A stretch of DNA of 64,000 nt from Geodermatophilus marinus (GTDB lineage: Bacteria; Actinomycetota; Actinomycetes; Mycobacteriales; Geodermatophilaceae), in the NCBI RefSeq assembly GCF_003428645.1, contig NZ_QVQH01000002.1:124997-188996 (forward strand), read 5' to 3'. Shown piece after piece: positions 28,685 through 36,835 of this stretch. Made by a program: the position numbers and the translations under genes. The notes under the pieces were generated by a model, which was given only the letters and a program-made list of their open reading frames with translations, was not told the origin of the DNA and made no database searches. How positions within the stretch are numbered: position 1 is the stretch's first letter; every line of letters starts with the position of its first letter.

Positions 28685-29452
28685 ATGACCTTCCGCCCGT
28701 TCCGCAACGTGATCGTCTGCCACATGGTCCCCGGCAGCGAGGACAAGGTCGGTCCCGTCTTCGCCTACTACGACGAGACCACCCGCCCGCAGGACCTCGG
28801 CGTCATCGGCCGGTACCTGTGCTCGCTCGAGGACCTCTACATCCACGTGATCGAGCGCAAGGAGGACCCGGCGGTCTCCGGGCAGCGCCGCGGGCTGCCG
28901 GCGTTCCAGGCCATCGCCGAGCAGATCGCCCCGTACGTGACGCCGTACCCGAGCTACTGGGAGAACCCCTCGCACTCGGTGGCCAAGCCGTTCTACCAGT
29001 GGGTGCCCGAGGGCGACGTGCCCGAGGACCGCGAGCTGACGGTGATCGTGCAGCGCATGAAGCCCGGCTCCGAGGAGGACATCGCCCGCGTCTTCGCCGA
29101 GTCCGACGCCGGGGACCTGCCCGTCGAGACCGGGGTCACCGGCCGCTGGCTGTTCTCCATGGAGGACGTGTTCGTGCACCTGCTGGAGCAGGACAGGGAG
29201 AAGGCCGCGGCGGTCCGCGCCGAGCACGAGGGCAACCGGCCGGCGCCGGCCTTCGCCAAGGTCATGCAGGCGCTCAGCCCGTACCTCGGCCCGTACCGGC
29301 CGGAGACCTGGCAGAGCCCCAAGGACTCGGTGGCCCGCGTGTTCCACCGCTGGCAGGCCCCGGACTGGTCGCCCGAGGACGAGGCCGCCCAGGTCCCGGC
29401 CCCCGCCCCGGCCGCCGACGGCGCCCCGGCGCACGCGGGCAGCTCGTCGTGA
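28685..29452 (+). CDS. Tandem TcmI-type polyketide cyclase (two domains)
   Basis: This 255-residue protein contains two TcmI-type domains: the first from MTFRPFRNVIVCHMVPGSED to the PFYQWVP segment (about residue 110), the second from LTVIVQRMKPGSEEDIARVF to RVFHRWQAPDW (about residue 230), then an Ala/Pro tail. Each is about the size of the single-domain cyclase at 15301-15627. One polypeptide with two cyclase sites could close two adjacent rings. The ATG at 28685 is 19 bases after the P450 stop, with GAGGAGAG upstream. Confidence 0.88.
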   Translation: MTFRPFRNVIVCHMVPGSEDKVGPVFAYYDETTRPQDLGVIGRYLCSLEDLYIHVIERKEDPAVSGQRRGLPAFQAIAEQIAPYVTPYPSYWENPSHSVAKPFYQWVPEGDVPEDRELTVIVQRMKPGSEEDIARVFAESDAGDLPVETGVTGRWLFSMEDVFVHLLEQDREKAAAVRAEHEGNRPAPAFAKVMQALSPYLGPYRPETWQSPKDSVARVFHRWQAPDWSPEDEAAQVPAPAPAADGAPAHAGSSS

Positions 29453-29898
29453 GCCTCCGGGGGTTCGCCACGCTCATCTACTGGGCCGACGACGTGCCCG
29501 CGGCCGCGGACTGGTACACCGAGCTGCTGGGGGCGGGGCCGTACTTCACCCGGCCCGGCCCGGGCGGCCGCACGTCCTACGCCAAGTTCCGCGTCGGCGA
29601 CCAGGCCGAGCTGGCGCTCGCCGACCGGGCGGTCGCCCCGGCGGGCACGGTCAGCGGGCCGGGCGGGGCCGTGATGCACTGGCGGGTCGACGACCTCGAC
29701 GCCACCCTGGCGCGCCTGACGTCGATGGGCACGCGGGAGTACCAGCCGCTCACGCCGCACGGCCCGGTGGTCACCGCCTCGGTGATCGATCCCTTCGGCA
29801 ACCTGATCGGGCTGCTGCAGCCCGAGGGGCACCCCCTCGCCGACTTCCGCCGCGGCGGGGCGGCGGGCCGGCCGGAGCCGGTCCCGGCCGGCACCTGA
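29449..29898 (+). CDS. VOC-family (glyoxalase/bleomycin resistance) protein
   Basis: This 149-residue protein has the vicinal-oxygen-chelate fold: LRGFATLIYWADDVPAAADW for the first beta-alpha unit, AVMHWRVDDLDATLARL for the second, and SVIDPFGNLIGLLQPEG, the DPfGN motif. It may be a metal-dependent enzyme acting on the polyketide or a binding protein that protects the cell; the metal ligands are not fully assignable. GTG at 29449 overlaps the previous stop, so it is the last gene of the operon before a terminator. Confidence 0.85.
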   Translation: MSLRGFATLIYWADDVPAAADWYTELLGAGPYFTRPGPGGRTSYAKFRVGDQAELALADRAVAPAGTVSGPGGAVMHWRVDDLDATLARLTSMGTREYQPLTPHGPVVTASVIDPFGNLIGLLQPEGHPLADFRRGGAAGRPEPVPAGT

Positions 29899-29937
29899 GG
29901 GCCGCGGTTGCCGGGACCCGCGGAGCCGCGGTGCCGT

Positions 29938-29987
29938 GGAGGAGCCGCCCACCCCGCCGTCACACCGGCGGGGCGGGCGGCTCCTCC
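29938..29987. terminator. Hairpin terminator between the polyketide operon and the flagellar locus
   Basis: A 22-base arm (29938-29959) is complementary, with one mismatch, to 29966-29987, with a six-base loop. It lies 40 bases after the last polyketide gene and spans the 3' end of the convergent small membrane protein gene, so it can serve both strands. Confidence 0.8.
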
Positions 29988-30199
29988 GCGCCGGCGGCGG
30001 GGACGCGCTCGGCCGGGCGCGGCCGGGGCGGGGTCGCCGCCCACCGCAGCAGGGTGACCGCGAGCCAGCCGGCGCCCAGGCACCACGGCAACCGGGTGAC
30101 GACCTCGTCGGCGGTGAGGTCGCCGCGCAGCCCGAGCAGCAGGACCGGGGCCGCCAGCACGAGGGCGGCGGCCAGCACCTCCCACCGCAGCGGGCTCAT
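29960..30199 (-). CDS. Small membrane protein downstream of flhF
   Basis: This is a 79-residue protein beginning MSPLRWEVLAAALVLAAPVL, with two hydrophobic helices (about residues 8-24 and 40-55) and a Pro/Arg-rich C-terminal tail. The ATG at 30199 overlaps the stop of the FlhF-like gene (ATGA), a sign of translational coupling. I do not recognise a family. Its position at the end of the export-apparatus operon suggests a flagellar accessory function, by context only. Confidence 0.6.
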   Translation of the reverse strand: MSPLRWEVLAAALVLAAPVLLLGLRGDLTADEVVTRLPWCLGAGWLAVTLLRWAATPPRPRPAERVPAAGAEEPPAPPV

Positions 30200-32541
30200 G
30201 CCGGCCCGGCCTCCAGCCGCTCGCAGAGGAGGGACGCCCAGCGGTGCGCCGTCGCGCGGGTGCCGTCGAGGAGGGCCACGGGCGCGCTGGTGCGGCCGAG
30301 CACCGCCGCCGGGTCGGCGGTCAGGTCGGTGTCCTGCACGACCAGCGCGTCCACGCGGGGCAGGCCGTCCAGCCACGGGCCGACGTCCTCGGGCTTGCGG
30401 GTGGCCTCGACGACCGCCCAGACCCCGGCCGGTGAGAAGACCGCCAGCATCTGCTCCAGCCAGGTGCTGCCCCCGCGCAGCGGCGCGTCGACCGCGACGA
30501 CGGTGAGGGTCCCGGCCCGGTCGGCGTCGATCTTGCGCTCGAGCGCGGCGTCGATGCCGGTGATCCGGCTGCTGCGCGGGGCCAGCGCGGCGAGGTCCCC
30601 CCGCGAGGCCCACTGCAGCCGGTCCCCGTCGAGCCGCAGGGCGGCGGCCAGCGAGCGGGCCGCGGCGAGCGTCTCGACGCCGGGGCCCACGACCAGCAGC
30701 ACCTCGCCGGGGCCGGCGGGCAGCTCGGGCGCCGGCGGCAGGCCGGCGGCGAGGGCCCGCACCAGTGCCGCGTAGGTGCCCGAGCGGGCGACCTCGGCGG
30801 CGAAGTCCGCGCCCAGCAGCCGCTCGGGGACGCCGAGGGCCAGCAGCCGGCCGACGACGGCGTCCTCCGGGCCGGCCGCCCGGGCGGCCCCGGGGGTCGC
30901 GACGGCCCGCACCGAGGGCACCACCACCGGGGCACCGGCCGGGCCGGCGGGGCGCCGCCCGGCCGCGCGCTGGTCGACCGGCAGCCGGGTCACGGTGGCC
31001 AGGCCGGTGCGCGCCTCGGTGCGGCGGGCCACCTGCTGGCCGGGGCGGCGGACCGCCGGCGGCACCGGGGGGCGCCGCGACAGCAGCGGCGGGACGGCGA
31101 GCTCGGCACCCGGCGTGGGCGGCGGCAGCAGCGACAGGGGCGGCAGGACCGTCGTCGCGTCCGCGGGCACCGGCAGGGGTGCGGGGTCGCTGGCGGTCGC
31201 GGCGAGCACCCCCACCGCGACGGCCGGCTCGGCCACGACCTCCGCCTCGAGCGCGAGCCCCGGGTCGACCTCCCACTCGTCGGACTCGGTCGCGGCGTCC
31301 ACCCAGACGGCCGGCACGCCGTCCTCGCCGGCGGCGGGGTCGGCGGCCCGCAGCTCCTCCTGCGTGGCCGCGCCCGTGAGCACGCCGCGCAGCAGGTCGG
31401 TGAGGGCGGCGTCGGAGGTGTCGTGGGCCAGCGCGGCGCGCAGCACCTCCGCGACGATCTCCTCGCGGGCGGTGACCGGGCCGGTGACCTCGGACGCGGC
31501 GGCCCGGTCCGGCCCCACGGGTGCCGGCGGGGGCACCGTGCGGGGGGTGCGCACGACCGGCGGGGGGACCGGCGGCAGCCACCGGGCCGGCGGCGGGGCG
31601 GCGGGGCCGTCGGCGCCGGCGGCCCCGCCGGCCGGCTCGGGGAGTGCCGGCCCGGCGGTGACCTCGGCGGCGAGGGCCTGCTCGGCCACCGGCTCGGCCA
31701 CCGGGTCGGTCGCCGGGGCGCCCGGGGTGCCCCACGGCGCGGCGGAGGCCGCCGTCCCGGCGCCGGCCGGCTGCTCGTCCGGGACGAGCTCGCCGAACGC
31801 GTCGGGCTCGTCGCACGCGTCGGGCTCGTCGCACGCGTCCCGCTCGGGTGCCCCCGGGACCGGCCGGTCGACCGGGCTCCCCGCGGGGGACGGCTCCTCC
31901 GCCGACCACTGGGGTGCGTCGTCCGCCGGGGCGCCGTGCGCGGTCGCGACCGCCTCCTCGACGGCGGCGCGGACCTCGCGGTCGGCGGCCACCATCTGCG
32001 CCAGGGCGGCGGTGAACGGCGACGGCGCCCCGGGGGTGTCCCCGCGCCGGGCGGCCGCGCGCGGGGACGCCGGCTCGGGGGCGGGGCGGGCCGCGGCCGG
32101 GGCGGCGGGGCGTGCCGGTGCCTCGGGGGTGGACGGCGCCGCGCTCCACGGGGAGCGCTCCCCGGCCGCCGGCGCCGCCGGTCGGCCGGCGCGCGGCCGG
32201 GCCGGGCGCGAGTACAGCGCGACGTCGGGCTCGGCCCCGCCCGGGGTGCCGCCCCCGAGCAGGTCGGCGACCTCGTCCACCGGGTCGGGCAGGACCGGTG
32301 CCCGCCGCAGCGCGGCCTCGATGCGCGCGGCCGACTCCGCGCGCGACGCCGGCCGGCGCGGCACGGCGGTGGCCGGGAGCTCCTCGACCTCGGCCACGTA
32401 CCGCTCGGTGGTGAAGAAGCCCATCACCCCGCCGGTGCGCACCTTGCGCACGCCGACGATGCGCACCGAGGAGCCGTACCGCTCGCGCGCGGCGGCGACG
32501 GCGGCGTCGCGGGTCGCTGCCTCAACGGATGGCAAAGGCAC
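30196..32541 (-). CDS. flhF: FlhF-like protein with a degenerate GTPase domain
   Basis: The 781-residue protein starts like FlhF (ARERYGSSVRIVGVRKVRTG, then GVMGFFTTERYVAEVEELP), the SRP-type GTPase that places flagella. A central Pro/Ala-rich region of roughly 450 residues follows. The C-terminal 200 residues keep the outline of the SRP-GTPase NG domain, but the P-loop is GPGVETLAAARSL, without GxxGxGKT, and the DTAG and TKxD motifs are not visible. It may be structural, without GTP hydrolysis. GTG at 32541 lies inside the end of flhA, 20 bases before its stop. FlhG is not in the window. Confidence 0.75.
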   Translation of the reverse strand: MPLPSVEAATRDAAVAAARERYGSSVRIVGVRKVRTGGVMGFFTTERYVAEVEELPATAVPRRPASRAESAARIEAALRRAPVLPDPVDEVADLLGGGTPGGAEPDVALYSRPARPRAGRPAAPAAGERSPWSAAPSTPEAPARPAAPAAARPAPEPASPRAAARRGDTPGAPSPFTAALAQMVAADREVRAAVEEAVATAHGAPADDAPQWSAEEPSPAGSPVDRPVPGAPERDACDEPDACDEPDAFGELVPDEQPAGAGTAASAAPWGTPGAPATDPVAEPVAEQALAAEVTAGPALPEPAGGAAGADGPAAPPPARWLPPVPPPVVRTPRTVPPPAPVGPDRAAASEVTGPVTAREEIVAEVLRAALAHDTSDAALTDLLRGVLTGAATQEELRAADPAAGEDGVPAVWVDAATESDEWEVDPGLALEAEVVAEPAVAVGVLAATASDPAPLPVPADATTVLPPLSLLPPPTPGAELAVPPLLSRRPPVPPAVRRPGQQVARRTEARTGLATVTRLPVDQRAAGRRPAGPAGAPVVVPSVRAVATPGAARAAGPEDAVVGRLLALGVPERLLGADFAAEVARSGTYAALVRALAAGLPPAPELPAGPGEVLLVVGPGVETLAAARSLAAALRLDGDRLQWASRGDLAALAPRSSRITGIDAALERKIDADRAGTLTVVAVDAPLRGGSTWLEQMLAVFSPAGVWAVVEATRKPEDVGPWLDGLPRVDALVVQDTDLTADPAAVLGRTSAPVALLDGTRATAHRWASLLCERLEAGPA

Positions 32542-34579
32542 CGTTCACCACTCCCAGGGACTCGATCTGCGCCGTCCGGGACACCTCCGCGTAGGAGATG
32601 ACCGGCAGGCGGGGGACGACCTGGCGGACCAGGCGGGACAGGGCCGCCCGCACCTGGGGCGAGCAGACCAGCACGGGGGAGAGCCCGAGGCGGTCGGCGT
32701 CGGCCAGCAGCCCGGTGCACGAGGTGACCAGCGCGTCGACGGTGCCGGCGTCCAGGGCCAGGACCAGCCCCGCATCGCTGTTCCGGACCGACTCGAGCAG
32801 CCGCTGCTCGAAGGCCGGCTCCAGGGTCAGCACGTGCAGCCGCTCGTCGGCGGTGACGTACGGGTGGCTGATCGCCGACCCGAGCGCCGCGCGGGCCGCC
32901 TCGACCAGGCCGTCGACGTCGGTGGAGACCTTCGCCCGCACCGAGAGCGCCTCGAAGATGCGCACCAGGTCGCGGATGGAGACGTTCTCCTCCAGCAGCC
33001 CGTGCAGCACGCGCTGCACCTCGCCGAGGGTGAGCAGCGTCGGGGTGAGCTCCTCGACCACCACGGGGTGGCTGCGCTTGACCATCTCGACCAGCAGGCG
33101 GACGTCCTCGCGGCCGAGCAGCTGCGCGGCGTTCTGGCGGACCACCTCGGCCAGGTGGGTGGTGATGACCGAGGAGCGGTCGACGACGGTCGCGCCGGAC
33201 ATCTCCGCCTGCCGCTGCAGCTCCACCGGCACCCACTTGGCGGGCAGCCCGAACACCGGCTCCCGGGTGGCCTTGCCCGGCAGCGCGTCGAGCGAGTCAC
33301 CGATGGCCAGCACGGTGCCCGCGGGCGAGGTGCCCTTGGCGGCGGGGACGCCGTTGAGCCAGATGACGTACTGGGACGCCGGCAGGTCCAGGTTGTCGCG
33401 GGTGCGCACCAGCGGGATCACCAGGCCGGTGTCCATCGCGACCTTCCGGCGCAGCGCCTTGACGCGGTCGAGCAGGTCGCCGCCCCGGGCGGCGTCGACC
33501 AGGTCCACCAGGTCGAAGGCCACCTCCAGCTCCAGCGGGTCGACCCGCATCCGCTCGGCGATCTCCTCCGGCGAGTCCGGCGTGGGCTCCAGCTCGGCCG
33601 CGGCCGCGGCCGCCTCGGCGTCCTCGTCGGCGGTGGGCGCCTCGGTGATGCGGGCCGCGAGGAGGAAGAAGAGCCCCCCGACGAGGAGGAACGGCAGCAC
33701 CGGCAGGCCCGGGATGAGGCACAGCATCAGCGCCCCGCCGCCGGCGATCCGCAGCGGCTGCTTGAACCGGCCCAGCTGGGCGATCAGGTCGCTGCCCATG
33801 TCACCCTCGGTGGCCGACCGGGTCACGATGATGCCGGTCGCCGTCGACAGCAGCAGGGCCGGGATCATGGACACCAGGCCGTCGCCCACGGTGAGCAGCG
33901 AGTACGTCTGCACCGCGTCGGCGGGGGCCATGCCGCGCTGCATGATCCCGATCGCGAACCCGCCGATCAGGTTGACCAGCGTGATGATGATGCCGGCGAT
34001 GGCGTCGCCCTTGACGAACTTCGAGGCGCCGTCCATCGACCCGTAGAAGTCGGCCTCGGCGGTCACCTCCTGGCGCCGCCGGCGCGCCTGGGTCTCGTTG
34101 ATCAGCCCGGCGTTGAGGTCGGCGTCGATCGCCATCTGCTTGCCCGGCATGGCGTCGAGGGTGAAGCGGGCGCCGACCTCGGCGACGCGACCGGCGCCGT
34201 TGGTGATGACCACGAACTGCACGATGGTCAGGATCACGAAGATCACCAGACCGACGACCAGCGAGCCGCTGATCACGAAGTGGCCGAAGGCCTCGATGAC
34301 CTTGCCGGCGAAGCCGTCGGTGAGCACCAGCCGGGTCGACGAGACGTTGAGGGCCAGCCGGAACAGGGTCGCGACGAGCAGCAGCGACGGGAAGACGGCG
34401 AAGTCCAGCGGCCGCTTGATCTGCATCGCGACCAGCAGGATCAGCAGCGACGCGGTGATGTTCAGGCCGAGCAGCAGGTCCATCACGGCGGCCGGCATCG
34501 GCACGACCAGCATGAGGACGATGGCCACCACGCCGACCGGGACGGCGGCCTTCGTCAGCTTCTGCACGGACGAACTCAT
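32522..34579 (-). CDS. flhA: Flagellar export gate protein FlhA
   Basis: This 685-residue protein forms the ring of the type III export gate and docks cargo-chaperone complexes. The N-terminal half has about eight membrane helices, with the FHIPEP-type signatures LFRLALNVSSTRLVL, TNGAGRVAEVGARFTLDAMP and GKQMAIDADLNAG. The cytoplasmic half begins at about residue 330 and ends AQIESLGVVNGAFAIR. Start is ATG at 34579. It is followed by flhF in an overlap, and upstream, after 75 bases, by flhB. Confidence 0.97.
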   Translation of the reverse strand: MSSSVQKLTKAAVPVGVVAIVLMLVVPMPAAVMDLLLGLNITASLLILLVAMQIKRPLDFAVFPSLLLVATLFRLALNVSSTRLVLTDGFAGKVIEAFGHFVISGSLVVGLVIFVILTIVQFVVITNGAGRVAEVGARFTLDAMPGKQMAIDADLNAGLINETQARRRRQEVTAEADFYGSMDGASKFVKGDAIAGIIITLVNLIGGFAIGIMQRGMAPADAVQTYSLLTVGDGLVSMIPALLLSTATGIIVTRSATEGDMGSDLIAQLGRFKQPLRIAGGGALMLCLIPGLPVLPFLLVGGLFFLLAARITEAPTADEDAEAAAAAAELEPTPDSPEEIAERMRVDPLELEVAFDLVDLVDAARGGDLLDRVKALRRKVAMDTGLVIPLVRTRDNLDLPASQYVIWLNGVPAAKGTSPAGTVLAIGDSLDALPGKATREPVFGLPAKWVPVELQRQAEMSGATVVDRSSVITTHLAEVVRQNAAQLLGREDVRLLVEMVKRSHPVVVEELTPTLLTLGEVQRVLHGLLEENVSIRDLVRIFEALSVRAKVSTDVDGLVEAARAALGSAISHPYVTADERLHVLTLEPAFEQRLLESVRNSDAGLVLALDAGTVDALVTSCTGLLADADRLGLSPVLVCSPQVRAALSRLVRQVVPRLPVISYAEVSRTAQIESLGVVNGAFAIR

Positions 34580-34654
34580 CGGCAGTTCGGCTCAACCCGG
34601 GCACCGCGGCCGGTGCCGCCCGCCCCACCCGTCACGGGCGTCCCGCGCGCCCCG

Positions 34655-35791
34655 TCACCGGCGGGGCGCCCCCGCCCGCGGCAGGTCGTCGACGTCCGGC
34701 GCCTCGAACCCGGGCCGGTGCAGCCCCCCGCGCACGCCCCGCGCGGACAGCTGCATGACGAAGGCGAGCACCCGGGCGACCGCGGTGAACAGCTGCGGCG
34801 GCACCTCCTGGCCGAGGTCGCACGAGACGTGCAGCGCCCGGGCCAGGGGGACGTCCTGGACCATCGGCACCCGCGCCTCGGCCGCCCGCTCGCGCAGCTT
34901 CGCGGCGATCTCGTCCGCCCCCTTGGCGACCACCCGGGGGGCGCCCCGCTCCGGGTCGTACCGCAGCGCCACGGCGACGTGGGTGGGGTTGACCAGCAGG
35001 ACGTCGGCCTGGGCCACCTCGGCCATCATCCGGTTGCGGGACATCGCCAGGGCGCGCGACCGGCGCTGCGCCTTCACGTGCGGGTCGCCCTCGGCCTGCT
35101 TGTGCTCCTGCTGTACCTCGTACCGGCTCATCCTGAGGCCCTTCATCATGCGCACGCGGACGACGACGTAGTCGGCCAGCGCGATGACCAGCCCGGTGAC
35201 CGCGACGACGCGGAACATCAGCACGGCGCAGTCGGCGAAGGTGGCCGCCACCGTCGACAGCGGCAGCGCGCCGGCCGAGCTGACCAGGGCCTGGGCCCGG
35301 CTGCTGGTCAGCACCACGACGGTGCCCAGGGCCGCGGTCTTGATGATTGCCTTGGTCGCCTCCCACAGCCCCTGGGTGCCGAACATCCGCTTGAAGCCGG
35401 GGAAGGGGTTGAGCTTCTTCAGCGTGGGCTTCATCGGCTTGCCGCTGACGGTGACCCCGCCCTGCGCGGCCGCCGCGAGCGTCCCGACCAGCATCATGCC
35501 CAGCGCGAGGGGGAGCGCGACCGAGACGAAGGTGGCCAGCGCCTGGCCGAACAGCGCCGAGAGCCCGGCGACCTCGGGGTGCGCGGCCACGCCGCCGATC
35601 TGCACGAACAGCCGGCCGACCCCGTCGTAGGCGTCGCGGACCGTCATCGGCAGCAGCAGGCTGGCCGCCGCCACCCCCGCCCAGGTGCCGAGCTCCTGGG
35701 TCCGCGGGACCTGGCCGTCCCGCCGCGCCTCCTTGAGGCGCTTGGGGGTCGGCTTCTCGGTCTTCTCACCGCCCGGACCGTCCTTGGCCAT
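34655..35791 (-). CDS. flhB: Flagellar export switch protein FlhB
   Basis: This 378-residue protein has four membrane helices and a cytoplasmic domain containing the self-cleavage motif NPTH (in DVLLVNPTHVAVALRYD, about residue 270). Cleavage there changes export specificity from rod/hook to filament proteins. The N-terminus is typical: GEKTEKPTPKRLKEARRDGQ. ATG at 35791 overlaps the fliR stop by one base. A Pro-rich tail extends beyond the conserved part. Confidence 0.97.
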   Translation of the reverse strand: MAKDGPGGEKTEKPTPKRLKEARRDGQVPRTQELGTWAGVAAASLLLPMTVRDAYDGVGRLFVQIGGVAAHPEVAGLSALFGQALATFVSVALPLALGMMLVGTLAAAAQGGVTVSGKPMKPTLKKLNPFPGFKRMFGTQGLWEATKAIIKTAALGTVVVLTSSRAQALVSSAGALPLSTVAATFADCAVLMFRVVAVTGLVIALADYVVVRVRMMKGLRMSRYEVQQEHKQAEGDPHVKAQRRSRALAMSRNRMMAEVAQADVLLVNPTHVAVALRYDPERGAPRVVAKGADEIAAKLRERAAEARVPMVQDVPLARALHVSCDLGQEVPPQLFTAVARVLAFVMQLSARGVRGGLHRPGFEAPDVDDLPRAGAPRR

Positions 35792-36555
35792 CAGCCGCTC
35801 CGGAAGGACACCATCGCGCGCACCGCGTCCTCGACGAGGGCGTCGAGCGCGGCGGGCAGCAGCGGGAAGGTCAGGCCGAGCAGCGCGAGGGTCAGCATGA
35901 TCTTCAGCGGGAAACCGAGGGCGAAGACGTTGAGCGCCGGCGCGGCCTTGCTGAGCAGGCCGAGGGCGATGTCGGCGAGCAGCAGGACGGCGACCATCGG
36001 GCCGGCGATCTGCAGGGCCGCCAGGAACATCATCGAGAAGGCGGTGACCAGCGCCTGGGCCAGCTGCTCGGTGGGGACCCCGCCGCCGACGGGCAGCCCC
36101 TCGTAGGAGGTGGCGAACCCGCGCACGATGAGCAGGTGCCCGCCGCTGGTGAACAGCAGGGTCAGCGCGAGCAGGTGGTGCAGCCGGCCGATCGACGAGC
36201 TGGTGGTCATGGCCAGCGGGTCGTAGGCCGGCTGCAGCGAGAAGCCGCCGGTCAGGTCGATGAGGTCGCCGGCGTACTGGACGGCGGCGAACAGCACGTG
36301 CACCACGAAGCCCAGCGCGGCGCCGATGGCGACCTCGGTGACCGCGCCGACCACGAGCACGCCGGCCGTCGGTTCCCCGACCGACGCCGCGACGCGGTCG
36401 AGCAGCGCGACCGCCAGGGCCAGCGCGAACGCGCCCTTGACCGGCGCCGGGATCACCCGGGAGTTGAAGGGCGGGGCCACGAGCAGGAACCCGGCCGCCC
36501 GGGCGGTGCCGAGCAGCAGGGCCAGCAGGGTGGACGCCGGGACCTCGAGGTCCAT
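35791..36555 (-). CDS. fliR: Flagellar export protein FliR
   Basis: This 254-residue membrane protein of the export gate has six predicted helices. It begins MDLEVPASTLLALLLGTARA and contains FLLVAPPFNSRVIPAPVKGA and FSLQPAYDPLAMTTSSSIG, standard for FliR. It assembles with FliP and FliQ into the export pore. ATG at 36555, four bases after the fliQ stop. Confidence 0.96.
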   Translation of the reverse strand: MDLEVPASTLLALLLGTARAAGFLLVAPPFNSRVIPAPVKGAFALALAVALLDRVAASVGEPTAGVLVVGAVTEVAIGAALGFVVHVLFAAVQYAGDLIDLTGGFSLQPAYDPLAMTTSSSIGRLHHLLALTLLFTSGGHLLIVRGFATSYEGLPVGGGVPTEQLAQALVTAFSMMFLAALQIAGPMVAVLLLADIALGLLSKAAPALNVFALGFPLKIMLTLALLGLTFPLLPAALDALVEDAVRAMVSFRSG

Positions 36556-36559
36556 GGGC

Positions 36560-36835
36560 TCAGGTCCGGTCGAGCAGCCGGGGCAGCGCGTCGAAGAGCC
36601 CCTGGGTGAACGACACCATCTCGGACAGCACCCAGTTCCCGGTCACCAGCAGGGCGATCGACACCGCGATCACCTTCGGCACGAACGACAGCGTCGGCTC
36701 CTGGATCTGCGTCGCCGCCTGGAAGAGGGAGATGAGGAAGCCCACGAGCAGCGCGGTGACCAGGATCGGCGCGGAGACCTTGGCGGCCACCAGCATGGTG
36801 CGCAGCGCGATCTCGGTGACGTCGGCGTCGCTCAC
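36560..36835 (-). CDS. fliQ: Flagellar export protein FliQ
   Basis: This 91-residue protein has two membrane helices: the conserved ILVTALLVGFLISLFQAATQ followed by IQEPTLSFVPKVIAV, and LVTGNWVLSEMVSFTQGLF. It is one of the helical subunits of the export pore. The GTG at 36835 overlaps the fliP stop (GTGA), as usual in this operon; a longer upstream reading in the same frame is only a shadow of fliP. Confidence 0.96.
   Translation of the reverse strand: MSDADVTEIALRTMLVAAKVSAPILVTALLVGFLISLFQAATQIQEPTLSFVPKVIAVSIALLVTGNWVLSEMVSFTQGLFDALPRLLDRT

Noticed and set aside
34600..34617. A short GGCACCG/CGGTGCC hairpin between flhA and flhB
   Set aside because: Seven-base arms are expected by chance in such DNA, and the two genes are otherwise in one operon.
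30776..36106. A plus-strand open frame of 1776 codons lying opposite flhF, flhA, flhB and fliR
   Set aside because: It is antisense to well-identified flagellar genes, has low-complexity composition with no domain, and follows from G+C-rich third codon positions creating stop-free shadow frames.
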